5,982 nucleotides of DNA from Paracoccaceae bacterium (GCA_027030435.1 JALVEX010000008.1:1-5982); one strand, 5' to 3'; counted from the stretch's first letter, positions 1-5,191 are shown. The notes: generated from the sequence alone by a model not told the origin. Made by a program: numbers and translations.

Positions 1-1
1 G

Positions 2-850
2 ATCCGGGAGGGGCTGCGCTCGCTTTCCGTGCCCCATGCGGTAACGGACAGGCCCGGCGCGCCGGCGCTTGCGCTCAAGGAGGGCAGCATCGAATTTCGC
101 GATGTCTCGCACCATTACGGGCAGGAAAAGGGCGGGCTCGATCATGTTTCGCTCGAAATCCCCGCCGGCCGGAAGGTGGGGCTCGTTGGGCGCTCGGGGG
201 CGGGGAAATCGAGCCTCGTCAATCTCCTGCTGCGCTTTCGCGATGCCGAGAAGGGCCGGATCCTGATCGACGGCCAGAACATCGCGGACGTGACGCAGAA
301 GAGCCTGCGCGCCGCAATCGGCATGGTCACCCAGGACAGCTCGCTCCTCCACCGCTCCGTGCGCGACAACATCCTCTACGGCAATCCCGACGCTTCCGAG
401 GCCGAAATGATCGCCGCCGCGAAGCGCGCCGAGGCGCATGATTTCATCCTCTCCCTCACCGATCCCGAGGGGCGGCGGGGGTATGATGCGCTGGTGGGCG
501 AGCGGGGCGTGAAGCTCTCGGGCGGGCAGCGCCAGCGGATCGCGCTGGCGCGGGTGATCCTGAAGGATGCGCCGATCCTCGTGCTCGATGAAGCCACCTC
601 CGCGCTCGACAGCGAGGTGGAGGAAGCCATCCAGCGCACCCTTTACGGGGTGATGGAGGGCAAGACGGTGATCGCCATCGCCCACCGCCTTTCCACCATC
701 GCGCGCATGGATCGGATCGTGGTGCTCGATCAGGGGCGGATCGCGGAAAGCGGCACCCACGAGGAACTTCTGGCAGCCGGCGGGATCTACGCCGGGCTCT
801 GGGCGCGTCAGTCCGGCGGGTTTCTTGGGCGGGATGCGGATGTGGCCTGA
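2..850 (+). CDS. ABC exporter ATP-binding/permease protein (3' part, nucleotide-binding domain)
   Basis: This is the C-terminal ATPase domain of a type I ABC exporter with fused permease and ATPase (MsbA/MdlB-like multidrug or lipid exporter class), which uses ATP to move a substrate out across the inner membrane. The frame is open to the left edge, so the membrane domain lies outside the window; the GTG at 29 is probably internal, because the codons before it continue in the same frame. Counting from GTG 29, the visible parts are Walker A GRSGAGKS (54-61, Lys60), Q-loop Gln102, signature LSGGQ (163-167), Walker B ILVLDE (183-188, catalytic Glu188) and switch His219. All are intact, so the domain should be active. 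The ending ARQSGGF near the C-terminus is usual for these exporters in Rhodobacterales. The substrate cannot be told from this part. No convincing terminator follows the stop. Confidence 0.95.
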   Translation: MREGLRSLSVPHAVTDRPGAPALALKEGSIEFRDVSHHYGQEKGGLDHVSLEIPAGRKVGLVGRSGAGKSSLVNLLLRFRDAEKGRILIDGQNIADVTQKSLRAAIGMVTQDSSLLHRSVRDNILYGNPDASEAEMIAAAKRAEAHDFILSLTDPEGRRGYDALVGERGVKLSGGQRQRIALARVILKDAPILVLDEATSALDSEVEEAIQRTLYGVMEGKTVIAIAHRLSTIARMDRIVVLDQGRIAESGTHEELLAAGGIYAGLWARQSGGFLGRDADVA

Positions 851-898
851 CGCCGCCCGATCCGGGGGCTCTCGCCGTTGCCCGGCCCCGATCCCCCC

Positions 899-927
899 TT
901 GACGCCCCCGCCCAATCCGCCTAAATC
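899..927 (+). promoter_or_regulatory. Candidate sigma70-type promoter of rpmB
   Basis: A TTGACG -35 box (899-904) and a TAAATC -10 box (922-927) are separated by exactly 17 bases. This is the best housekeeping promoter match seen in the window and sits upstream of a ribosomal protein gene that must be strongly expressed. It predicts transcription starting near 933-935 and a leader of roughly 108 nt. An inverted repeat (TCCGCCT at 916-922, AGGCGGA at 931-937) overlaps the -10 box and the predicted start. Confidence 0.65.
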
Positions 928-942
928 CGCAGGCGGAATTGG

Positions 943-979
943 AGGGCACTGTGAGGTGATTCACCCGGCGCAGTGCCCT
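943..979 (+). repeat. Inverted repeat / hairpin in the rpmB leader
   Basis: AGGGCACTG (943-951) and CAGTGCCCT (971-979) are exact reverse complements, so the predicted rpmB leader RNA can form a 9-bp stem with a 19-nt loop. The loop contains GGTGA-T-TCACC (955-965), a small near-palindrome. No U-run follows and the rpmB start codon is 62 bases downstream, so it does not look like a terminator. It could be an RNA stability element, an autoregulatory site for L28, or a DNA operator just past the promoter. The sequence does not decide between these. Confidence 0.5.
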
Positions 980-1041
980 GTTGCGTTATCGGCCCCCCTT
1001 CATCAGATGCCGGGAGTGGCCCAGAAACAAGGAACGAAACG

Positions 1042-1335
1042 ATGGCACGCCGCTGCGAACTCACTGGCAAGGGCCCGATGACGGGCAACAACGTCAGCCA
1101 CGCCAACAACCGGACGAAGCGCCGCTTCCTGCCCAACCTCAGCGAAGTCACGCTGATGTCGGACATCCTGGGGCGCTCCTTCAAGCTGCGCATCTCGGCC
1201 GCGGCACTGCGCACGGTGGATCACCGCGGCGGGCTCGATGCCTTCCTGATGAAGGCGAAGGATGCCGATCTTTCGCCCAACGCGCTGAAGATCAAGAAGG
1301 AAATCCTGAAAGCCCAGGCCGAAACCGCCGCCTGA
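1042..1335 (+). CDS. rpmB: 50S ribosomal protein L28
   Basis: This is large-subunit ribosomal protein L28, a 97-residue basic protein of the usual alphaproteobacterial length. The N-terminus MARRCELTGKGPMTGNNVSH is diagnostic of the family, followed by the conserved RRFLPNL stretch and a basic C-terminal helix ending in KIKKEILKAQ. The frame is open further upstream, but the ATG at 1042 is chosen because the family begins with M-[AS]-[RK]-x-C and because a purine-rich AAGGAA lies at about 1029-1034, 7 nt upstream. Only one cysteine (Cys5) is present, so this is not the zinc-binding form of L28 with four cysteines. It stands alone, without rpmG beside it, has its own promoter (899-927) and leader hairpin, and ends in a hairpin terminator. 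Confidence 0.97.
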   Translation: MARRCELTGKGPMTGNNVSHANNRTKRRFLPNLSEVTLMSDILGRSFKLRISAAALRTVDHRGGLDAFLMKAKDADLSPNALKIKKEILKAQAETAA

Positions 1336-1366
1336 GCTTTTCCCGGATCCGTCCGGAAGGCACCGA

Positions 1367-1392
1367 AAGGCCCTGCCTCAAGGCGGGGCCTT
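1367..1392 (+). terminator. Rho-independent-type terminator after rpmB
   Basis: AAGGCCCTGCC (1367-1377), loop TCAA, and GGCGGGGCCTT (1382-1392) form an 11-bp stem with one G-U pair, starting 32 bases after the rpmB stop. The 3' side runs into TTCTGCTT, so the U-tract is short and interrupted, as is common in high-GC alphaproteobacteria. It should separate rpmB from the copper genes downstream. Confidence 0.75.
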
Positions 1393-1481
1393 CTGCTTGC
1401 CCTCCCGGCCCGCGGCTGCCGGTCGGCATACGCCCTTATTACCGGCTTGCACTCCCCTCCGCTGCGCGCCATGATGGCCCC

Positions 1482-1826
1482 ATGATCCGCACCGCCCTCG
1501 CCCTTTTTCTTTCCCTCACGCTGGCCCTCACCGGCTTCGGCATGGCGGTGGCGCGCGGGCAGGGGCAGCCCGAGGTGGCCGGGCAGATCGTGATCTGCAC
1601 CGGGGTCGGGATCACCACGATCACCATCGGCCCCGATGGCGCGCCGGTCAAAACCATCCACATGTGCCCCGATGCGATGATGCAGATGGTGGCGACCTTC
1701 GCGCCGCCGCCGGCCCCTCTGCCGCGCCCTGTCCGCATTTCCCGGGCTGTCATCCGGCCCGAAACCACCCGGCTTTCGCGCGAAACCCTCGCCCCTTCGG
1801 CCCGTGGTCCGCCGCAATCGGCCTGA
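1482..1826 (+). CDS. Small exported Cys/Met protein, resembling the DUF2946-type copper-linked proteins
   Basis: This is a predicted 114-residue exported protein of unknown function. Residues 1-25 look like a signal peptide: MIRT, a hydrophobic stretch ALALFLSLTLALTGFGMAV, then AR. The mature part has Cys39 (VICTG), a short beta-rich segment with a PDG turn (51-53), then HMCPDAMMQM (60-69). A Pro- and Arg-rich tail fills 75-114. The order Cys, PDG turn, His-x-CP recalls DUF2946-like proteins of proteobacteria, often found by copper genes and usually ending the motif in CPxC. Here the second Cys is Ala, with Met66, Met67 and Met69 following. The link to metal is inferred from these residues and from the PCu(A)C gene 49 bases downstream. 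No strong ribosome binding site precedes ATG 1482; it is chosen because it opens directly into the signal peptide. The gene is likely real, but its function is not established. Confidence 0.65.
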   Translation: MIRTALALFLSLTLALTGFGMAVARGQGQPEVAGQIVICTGVGITTITIGPDGAPVKTIHMCPDAMMQMVATFAPPPAPLPRPVRISRAVIRPETTRLSRETLAPSARGPPQSA

Positions 1827-1875
1827 ACCCCGATTCCAGCATTCAGAAACCACGCAATACCGAAGGAGACAGGAA

Positions 1876-2388
1876 ATGTCTGTCCGCAAGACCATCACGG
1901 CCGCTCTGGCCACCGCTTTCTTCGCCGCCCCCGCCCTGGCCGGGGGCATCACGATCGAGGACGCCTATGCGCGCTCCTCCGGCCCCACCGCAAAGACCGG
2001 CGCGGCCTTCTTCATCATCAGAAACGATACCGATCAGGATGATCGCCTGATCGGCGCCCGCAGCGATGTGGCCAAGAAGACGGAGCTTCACACCCATATC
2101 CACGGCGAAAACGGCGTGATGCAGATGCGCCGCGATGAAGACGGCTTCCCCGTGCCGGCGCATGGCACGCACCAGCTGAAGCGCGGGGGCGATCACGTCA
2201 TGCTGATGGGGCTGAAGAAGCCGCTGAAGGATGGCGAGATCGTTCCGATCGTGCTGGTGTTCGAGAAGGCCGGCGAACTTGCCATCGAAGTGCCTGTCGA
2301 TCTCGAGCGCATGCCCGAAGGCGGCATGGGCGAAATGAAGATGGACGGCATGAAAATGGGCGATGGCGAAATGAAGACGGGGAACTGA
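1876..2388 (+). CDS. PCu(A)C-family periplasmic copper chaperone with Met-rich tail
   Basis: This is a 170-residue periplasmic copper(I) chaperone of the PCu(A)C family (DUF461), whose known members deliver copper to the CuA and CuB centres of cytochrome oxidase. Residues 1-22 are a signal peptide ending ALA, so the mature protein starts near Gly23. The cupredoxin-like core runs from about 24 to 144. Likely Cu ligands are His72 (in LHTHIH), Met84 (in VMQM), His107 and Met109 (in GGDHVMLMG). The spacing is H-X11-M-X22-H-X-M, one residue longer per gap than the textbook H-X10-M-X21-H-X-M. After the core comes a flexible tail with seven Met between 146 and 166, which may be a second copper site. 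ATG 1876 follows GGAG (1865-1868) with a 7-nt gap, and the signal peptide confirms it. It lies 49 bases after the small Cys/Met protein, probably in one transcript. Confidence 0.93.
   Translation: MSVRKTITAALATAFFAAPALAGGITIEDAYARSSGPTAKTGAAFFIIRNDTDQDDRLIGARSDVAKKTELHTHIHGENGVMQMRRDEDGFPVPAHGTHQLKRGGDHVMLMGLKKPLKDGEIVPIVLVFEKAGELAIEVPVDLERMPEGGMGEMKMDGMKMGDGEMKTGN
2329..2377 (+). repeat. In-frame 13-bp direct repeat in the chaperone tail
   Basis: GGCGAAATGAAGA occurs at 2329-2341 and again, unchanged, at 2365-2377. The offset of 36 bases is exactly 12 codons, so both copies read Gly-Glu-Met-Lys. Together with the ATG-rich stretch between them this suggests that the Met-rich tail grew by internal duplication. 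Confidence 0.8.
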
Positions 2389-2406
2389 CAATCCCCTCGA
2401 AAACCA

Positions 2407-2434
2407 AAGGGGCAGCCTTGCCGGGCTGTCCCTT
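2407..2434 (+). terminator. Hairpin terminator after the copper chaperone gene
   Basis: AAGGGGCAGCC (2407-2417), loop TTGCCG, and GGCTGTCCCTT (2424-2434) form an 11-bp stem with one G-U pair, preceded by an A-rich stretch (GAAAACCAAA) and followed by CCGCG rather than a T-run. It has the same build as the hairpin after rpmB. Without a clear U-tract it may be an incomplete terminator or a 3' end stabiliser, which would allow some read-through into the phosphatase gene. Confidence 0.6.
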
Positions 2435-2461
2435 CCGCGATGCAGAGGCAGGGGCACGGAA

Positions 2462-2956
2462 ATGGAAAACGCAGGAGGCCGAACGCGCATCCTTTTCGTC
2501 TGCCTCGGCAATGTCTGCCGCTCCCCTGCGGCCGAGGCGGTGACCCGCGAGATCGCGGCGCGCCGGGGCCTCGCGCTTGCGCTCGACAGCGCCGGCACCG
2601 CCGGCTGGCATGCGGGCAAGCCGCCCTACGGGCCGATGCGGGAAGCGGCGCGACGTAGCGGGATCACAATGGATGATCTGAGGGCGCGGCAGTTCGATCC
2701 GGCCGATTTTTCCCGTTTCGATCTCATCTGCGCCATGGACGGCGAGAACGCCGCCCATATCGAGGCCCTGCGCCCGCCCGGCAATGAAACGCCCCTGCAT
2801 CTGCTGACGGATTTCCTGCCGGCAGACAGCCCGCACGCCGGCGCCGATCATGTGCCCGATCCCTATTACACCCGCGATTTCGAAGGCTGCCTCGATCTGA
2901 TCGAGGCGGCGGCCGAGGGGCTCGTGGCCGATCTTTCAGCGCGCCACGGCCGCTGA
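2462..2956 (+). CDS. Low-molecular-weight protein-tyrosine phosphatase
   Basis: This is a 164-residue cytoplasmic phosphatase of the LMW-PTP family, which removes phosphate from phosphotyrosine through a cysteinyl-phosphate intermediate. The phosphate loop is CLGNVCRSP (14-22), the family's C-X5-R-S motif with nucleophile Cys14, second Cys19, and Arg20. The general acid is Asp133 in DPYY (133-136), which sets it apart from arsenate reductases. Length is ordinary for the family and all catalytic residues are present. ATG 2462 has AGGGG at 2450-2454, 7 nt upstream; oddly, a perfect AGGAGG also lies inside the gene at 2473-2478 without a usual start codon after it. Only 27 bases separate the gene from the preceding hairpin, leaving no room for a normal promoter there, so expression may depend on read-through or on a promoter inside the chaperone gene. 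There is no adjacent tyrosine kinase or polysaccharide gene to suggest a substrate. Confidence 0.94.
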   Translation: MENAGGRTRILFVCLGNVCRSPAAEAVTREIAARRGLALALDSAGTAGWHAGKPPYGPMREAARRSGITMDDLRARQFDPADFSRFDLICAMDGENAAHIEALRPPGNETPLHLLTDFLPADSPHAGADHVPDPYYTRDFEGCLDLIEAAAEGLVADLSARHGR

Positions 2957-2966
2957 TCCCCGCGCT

Positions 2967-3707
2967 TCAGGCGGGCTCGGCGAGCCATTCGCGCAAGGCC
3001 TCATTGGTGGCGAGCGGCTTTTCCAGCGTCGGCAGATGGCCGGCCTCGGGAATGATCTTCAGCTTGGCGCGCGGAATCAGCATGGCCATGAAATCATGGC
3101 GGCGCACGGGGGTGAGGCCGTCATGCTCGCCACAGAGCACCAGCGCCGGCACGCGGATGGTGCGAAGGGTCTTCTGCTGATCGGGGCGGCGCTGAAGGGC
3201 GCGCGACTGGCGCACGAACACCCCCTCCCCTAGATCGAGCGCCATTTCGCACATCATGCGGATGAGCTCCATCCGGTGCGGCCCCGGCGCCAGATATTCC
3301 GGGCGCATCACCTCGCCCATCACATCCTCGAGCCGCCCGGCCATCACCGCCACGATCTGCGGCTCGCGGCTCGCGGCCACGGCTGGCGGCTCGGCCTGGG
3401 CGTTGGTATCCATGAGCGCGATGCGGCTCACGCGCTCGGGCGCGCGGCGGATCACCTCCATCGCCACGATCCCGCCAAGCGAAAGCCCGGCGAGGGCGAA
3501 GCGGGGCGGAGCGCTTGCCAGCACGGCCTCGGCCATGGCCTCCACCCTGTCGGCACCGGTGATATTGGCCACATGCACCGGCCGTTCGCCTGAAAACGCG
3601 ATGATCTGGGGCAGGAAAAGGCGCGCATCGCACATCATGCCGGGGATCAGCACCAAGGGCTCGGCGGGTGGCGTGGGGGAGGCGGACTCGGGAGGGATAA
3701 CGCTCAT
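2967..3707 (-). CDS. Alpha/beta fold hydrolase
   Basis: This is a 246-residue alpha/beta hydrolase, probably an esterase or similar cytoplasmic enzyme; the substrate cannot be deduced. Residues 18-25 (LVLIPGMM) form the first core strand and the start of the oxyanion region. The nucleophile elbow is GLSLGG (74-79) with Ser76. Asp196 in LCGEHDGLTP and His224 in EAGHLPTLEKP complete a Ser-Asp-His triad at the expected places. A short cap lies between about 105 and 180. There is no signal peptide; the first 17 residues are Pro/Ser-rich and probably disordered. The start codon overlaps the stop of the upstream hydrolase gene as ATGA (3704-3707), and GGAGG (complement of 3713-3717) lies 5 nt before it, so the two should be translationally coupled. 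It converges on the phosphatase gene with 10 bases between the stops. Confidence 0.92.
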   Translation of the reverse strand: MSVIPPESASPTPPAEPLVLIPGMMCDARLFLPQIIAFSGERPVHVANITGADRVEAMAEAVLASAPPRFALAGLSLGGIVAMEVIRRAPERVSRIALMDTNAQAEPPAVAASREPQIVAVMAGRLEDVMGEVMRPEYLAPGPHRMELIRMMCEMALDLGEGVFVRQSRALQRRPDQQKTLRTIRVPALVLCGEHDGLTPVRRHDFMAMLIPRAKLKIIPEAGHLPTLEKPLATNEALREWLAEPA

Positions 3708-4480
3708 CCCGCCCTCCGCCCCGCACCCTGCCCGGCCCGGGCGATCACCTCTTCAACGCTGCTCTCGATCAGCGCCAGGCAATCGGGATCGGAAAAGCGG
3801 TGATCGGCGCCCTTCACGAGCGTGAGGCGGATATCCGGACCATCGGCATGTTCGAGCAGGCGCAGGGCCACGCTCTGATCGACATCCGCATCCGCCGTGC
3901 CCTGAAGGAAGCGCGTGGGAAACGGCAGCGGCAATGGCGCGCGCAGCACGAGATGCCTGCGCCCGTCCTCGATCAGGCGGCGGGTGATGATGTAGGGCTC
4001 GCCATATTCCGAGGGGAGCGCGATCCGGCCCTTCTCCAGGATTTCCGCCCGCTGCGCGTCGGAGAACGCGGCCCACATCCCATCTTCGGTGAAATCGGGC
4101 GCGGCCGCGATGCCCACCAGCCCGGCGATGCGTTCGGGAATACGGCGCGCCATCAGAAGCGCGATCCAGCCGCCCATGGACGAGCCCACCAGCACCTGCG
4201 GCCCCTGTGTGAGCGCCCCGATCGCGGCCTCTGCATCCTCGGCCCAATCGCCGATGCTGCCCGCCTCGAAGGCGCCCGAGGATTGCCCATGGCCCGAATA
4301 ATCGAAGCGCAGGAAGGCGCGGCCCGTGCGCTTCGCCCAGGCCTCCAGATAGAGCGCCTTGGTGCCTTCCATGTCGGATTTGAAACCGCCGAGGAACACC
4401 ACCCCGGGGCCTTTCCCCGCTGTCTGGTGATAGGCAATCCGCCGCCCGTTATCACAGTTCAGATAGGCTGGCCCTGTCAT
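3704..4480 (-). CDS. ABHD10-like alpha/beta hydrolase (serine hydrolase, possible acyl-thioesterase)
   Basis: This is a 258-residue alpha/beta hydrolase resembling mitochondrial ABHD10, an S-depalmitoylase, and its alphaproteobacterial relatives. Shared marks, as I recall the family, are GFKSDMEGTKA (32-42), RFDYSGHG (58-65), GPQVLVGSSMGGW (93-105) and the late ADHR. The triad is Ser101 in GSSMGG, Asp197 in GTADAD and His227 in ADHR. A cap domain lies roughly between 127 and 185 and contains YGEPYIITRRLIEDG. There is no signal peptide, so it is cytoplasmic. An ATG seven codons earlier (4501) is possible, but ATG 4480 is preferred: it has GGGGA about 6 nt upstream, while the earlier one has no ribosome binding site and would almost coincide with the predicted transcription start. 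Its stop overlaps the next hydrolase's start. The enzyme class is firm; the depalmitoylase role in bacteria is inference. Confidence 0.93.
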   Translation of the reverse strand: MTGPAYLNCDNGRRIAYHQTAGKGPGVVFLGGFKSDMEGTKALYLEAWAKRTGRAFLRFDYSGHGQSSGAFEAGSIGDWAEDAEAAIGALTQGPQVLVGSSMGGWIALLMARRIPERIAGLVGIAAAPDFTEDGMWAAFSDAQRAEILEKGRIALPSEYGEPYIITRRLIEDGRRHLVLRAPLPLPFPTRFLQGTADADVDQSVALRLLEHADGPDIRLTLVKGADHRFSDPDCLALIESSVEEVIARAGQGAGRRAG

Positions 4481-4510
4481 CGCTTTCCCCACATCCTGCA
4501 TCCGTGGGGG

Positions 4511-4539
4511 ACCATAGCCCGCGCCCTGTGGCCCTGCAA
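4511..4539 (-). promoter_or_regulatory. Candidate promoter of the two-hydrolase operon
   Basis: Reading the minus strand, TTGCAG (4539-4534) and TATGGT (4516-4511) are 17 bases apart. The -35 match is weak (three of six) and the -10 fair (four of six). It abuts the stop of the cysteine hydrolase gene and would start transcription near 4504, giving a short leader to ATG 4480. Alternatively the hydrolases are read from the upstream cysteine hydrolase transcript, since the gap is only 59 bases. Confidence 0.35.
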
Positions 4540-5085
4540 TCAGGCAATGAGCCGGTCTGTCGGCAATATTGCGCCGTAACCGGAGGCCAGTGCCGCCATG
4601 AACCCCGCATGAACCTGCACCGCCGGAACAGAAATCCCCCCGAATTCCAGATCGCGGGTGGCACAGGCATCATGGGCCACGGTGCACCCATAGCCCAGAT
4701 CGGACGCCGCACGCACGGTGGCATCTATGCAGAAATGGCTCATCGCACCGCAGATCACCAGATCGCGCGTTCCAAGCGCCTGCAGATGCCCCTGCAAACT
4801 CGTTTCACGGAAACTGTTCGGGAAATTCTTGGTGATTACCCTCTCATCTCCCTGCGGGGCGACCGTCTCATGTATCTGAGCCCCGATGCTGCCCGGGGCG
4901 AAGAACGGCGCTTTTTCGCGCAGGATCTCGTGCCGGACATGGATCACCGGTTTTCCGCTCTCTCTGAAAGCCGCCAGCAGCCGGGCGGCATTTTCCGCAG
5001 CGGCATCAATCCCGACAAGCGGGAACTTCCCGCCGCCGAAATAATCATTTTGCATGTCAACGATCAGCAGGGCCGTGTTTTCCAT
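4540..5085 (-). CDS. Isochorismatase-family cysteine hydrolase
   Basis: This is a 181-residue cysteine hydrolase of the isochorismatase-like fold, the group that includes nicotinamidases and N-carbamoyl amidases; members attack amide, carbamoyl or vinyl-ether bonds through a cysteine. The catalytic triad is complete: Asp10 in LLIVDMQNDY, Lys86 in ITKNFPNSF and Cys119 in GAMSHFCID. Residues 111-121 also hold the usual cis-peptide loop before the cysteine. No signal peptide, so cytoplasmic. The frame is open up to 5127, but ATG 5085 is chosen because the family starts a few residues before the DMQ motif and GAGGA lies 5 nt upstream. The missing metal-site pattern of true nicotinamidases argues against that activity, but the substrate is unknown. 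It is divergent from a GlxA-type regulator, which probably controls it. Local G+C looks lower than in neighbouring genes. Confidence 0.92.
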   Translation of the reverse strand: MENTALLIVDMQNDYFGGGKFPLVGIDAAAENAARLLAAFRESGKPVIHVRHEILREKAPFFAPGSIGAQIHETVAPQGDERVITKNFPNSFRETSLQGHLQALGTRDLVICGAMSHFCIDATVRAASDLGYGCTVAHDACATRDLEFGGISVPAVQVHAGFMAALASGYGAILPTDRLIA

Positions 5086-5191
5086 CCTGTTCCTCATCAT
5101 GTTGTTGTCCGGCCCTCTGCTTGCCATGCCCCGGCGCTTCCCGTAAGTGTCGGAAGTGACATAAATCGCTTCATTTCGGACAAAACGAACA
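5086..5191. promoter_or_regulatory. Divergent promoter/operator region between hydrolase and GlxA-type regulator
   Basis: This 106-base space must hold both divergent promoters. It contains TTGTCCG (5105-5111) and its exact reverse complement CGGACAA (5177-5183), plus a middle box TGTCGGAA (5148-5155) that matches TTCGGACA (5175-5182) inverted with one mismatch. TGTC-N6-GACA (5148-5161) is a further small palindrome, and AAGTG repeats at 5145 and 5154. CATAAA (5160-5165) is a possible -10 box for the rightward gene with a poor TTCCCG 16 bases upstream. These boxes are candidate binding sites for the AraC-type protein encoded alongside; this is inferred from position and repetition only. Confidence 0.45.

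Noticed and set aside
859..897. Possible terminator after the ABC exporter (GATCCGGGGG with GGCCCCGATCCCCC)
   Set aside because: Arms pair only with bulges or with a 14-base loop on a 5-bp stem, and no T-run follows except the TTGACG promoter box.
973..1041. Upstream ATG at 973 in frame with rpmB, giving a 120-residue protein
   Set aside because: The extra 23 residues do not resemble any L28, the start lies inside the leader hairpin, and ATG 1042 has both the family N-terminus and a ribosome binding site.
1418..1446. GCCGGT/ACCGGC inverted repeat and TTATTA box before the small exported protein as promoter or copper operator
   Set aside because: No -35 box at a workable distance and no likeness to CueR-type sites; six-base arms are weak evidence.
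1221..1952. Long minus-strand open frame across rpmB, the small exported protein and the chaperone start
   Set aside because: It crosses three plus-strand features including a clear ribosomal protein and a terminator, and its translation is Arg/Gly-rich low-complexity typical of antisense frames in high-GC DNA.
1843..2851. Overlapping minus-strand frames of 217 and 258 residues opposite the chaperone and phosphatase
   Set aside because: Both are antisense shadows of genes with complete catalytic or ligand motifs; no recognisable domain.
2959..2975. CCCGC-N7-GCGGG hairpin between the converging phosphatase and hydrolase genes
   Set aside because: Only five base pairs and no T-run on either strand; it is expected by chance at this G+C.
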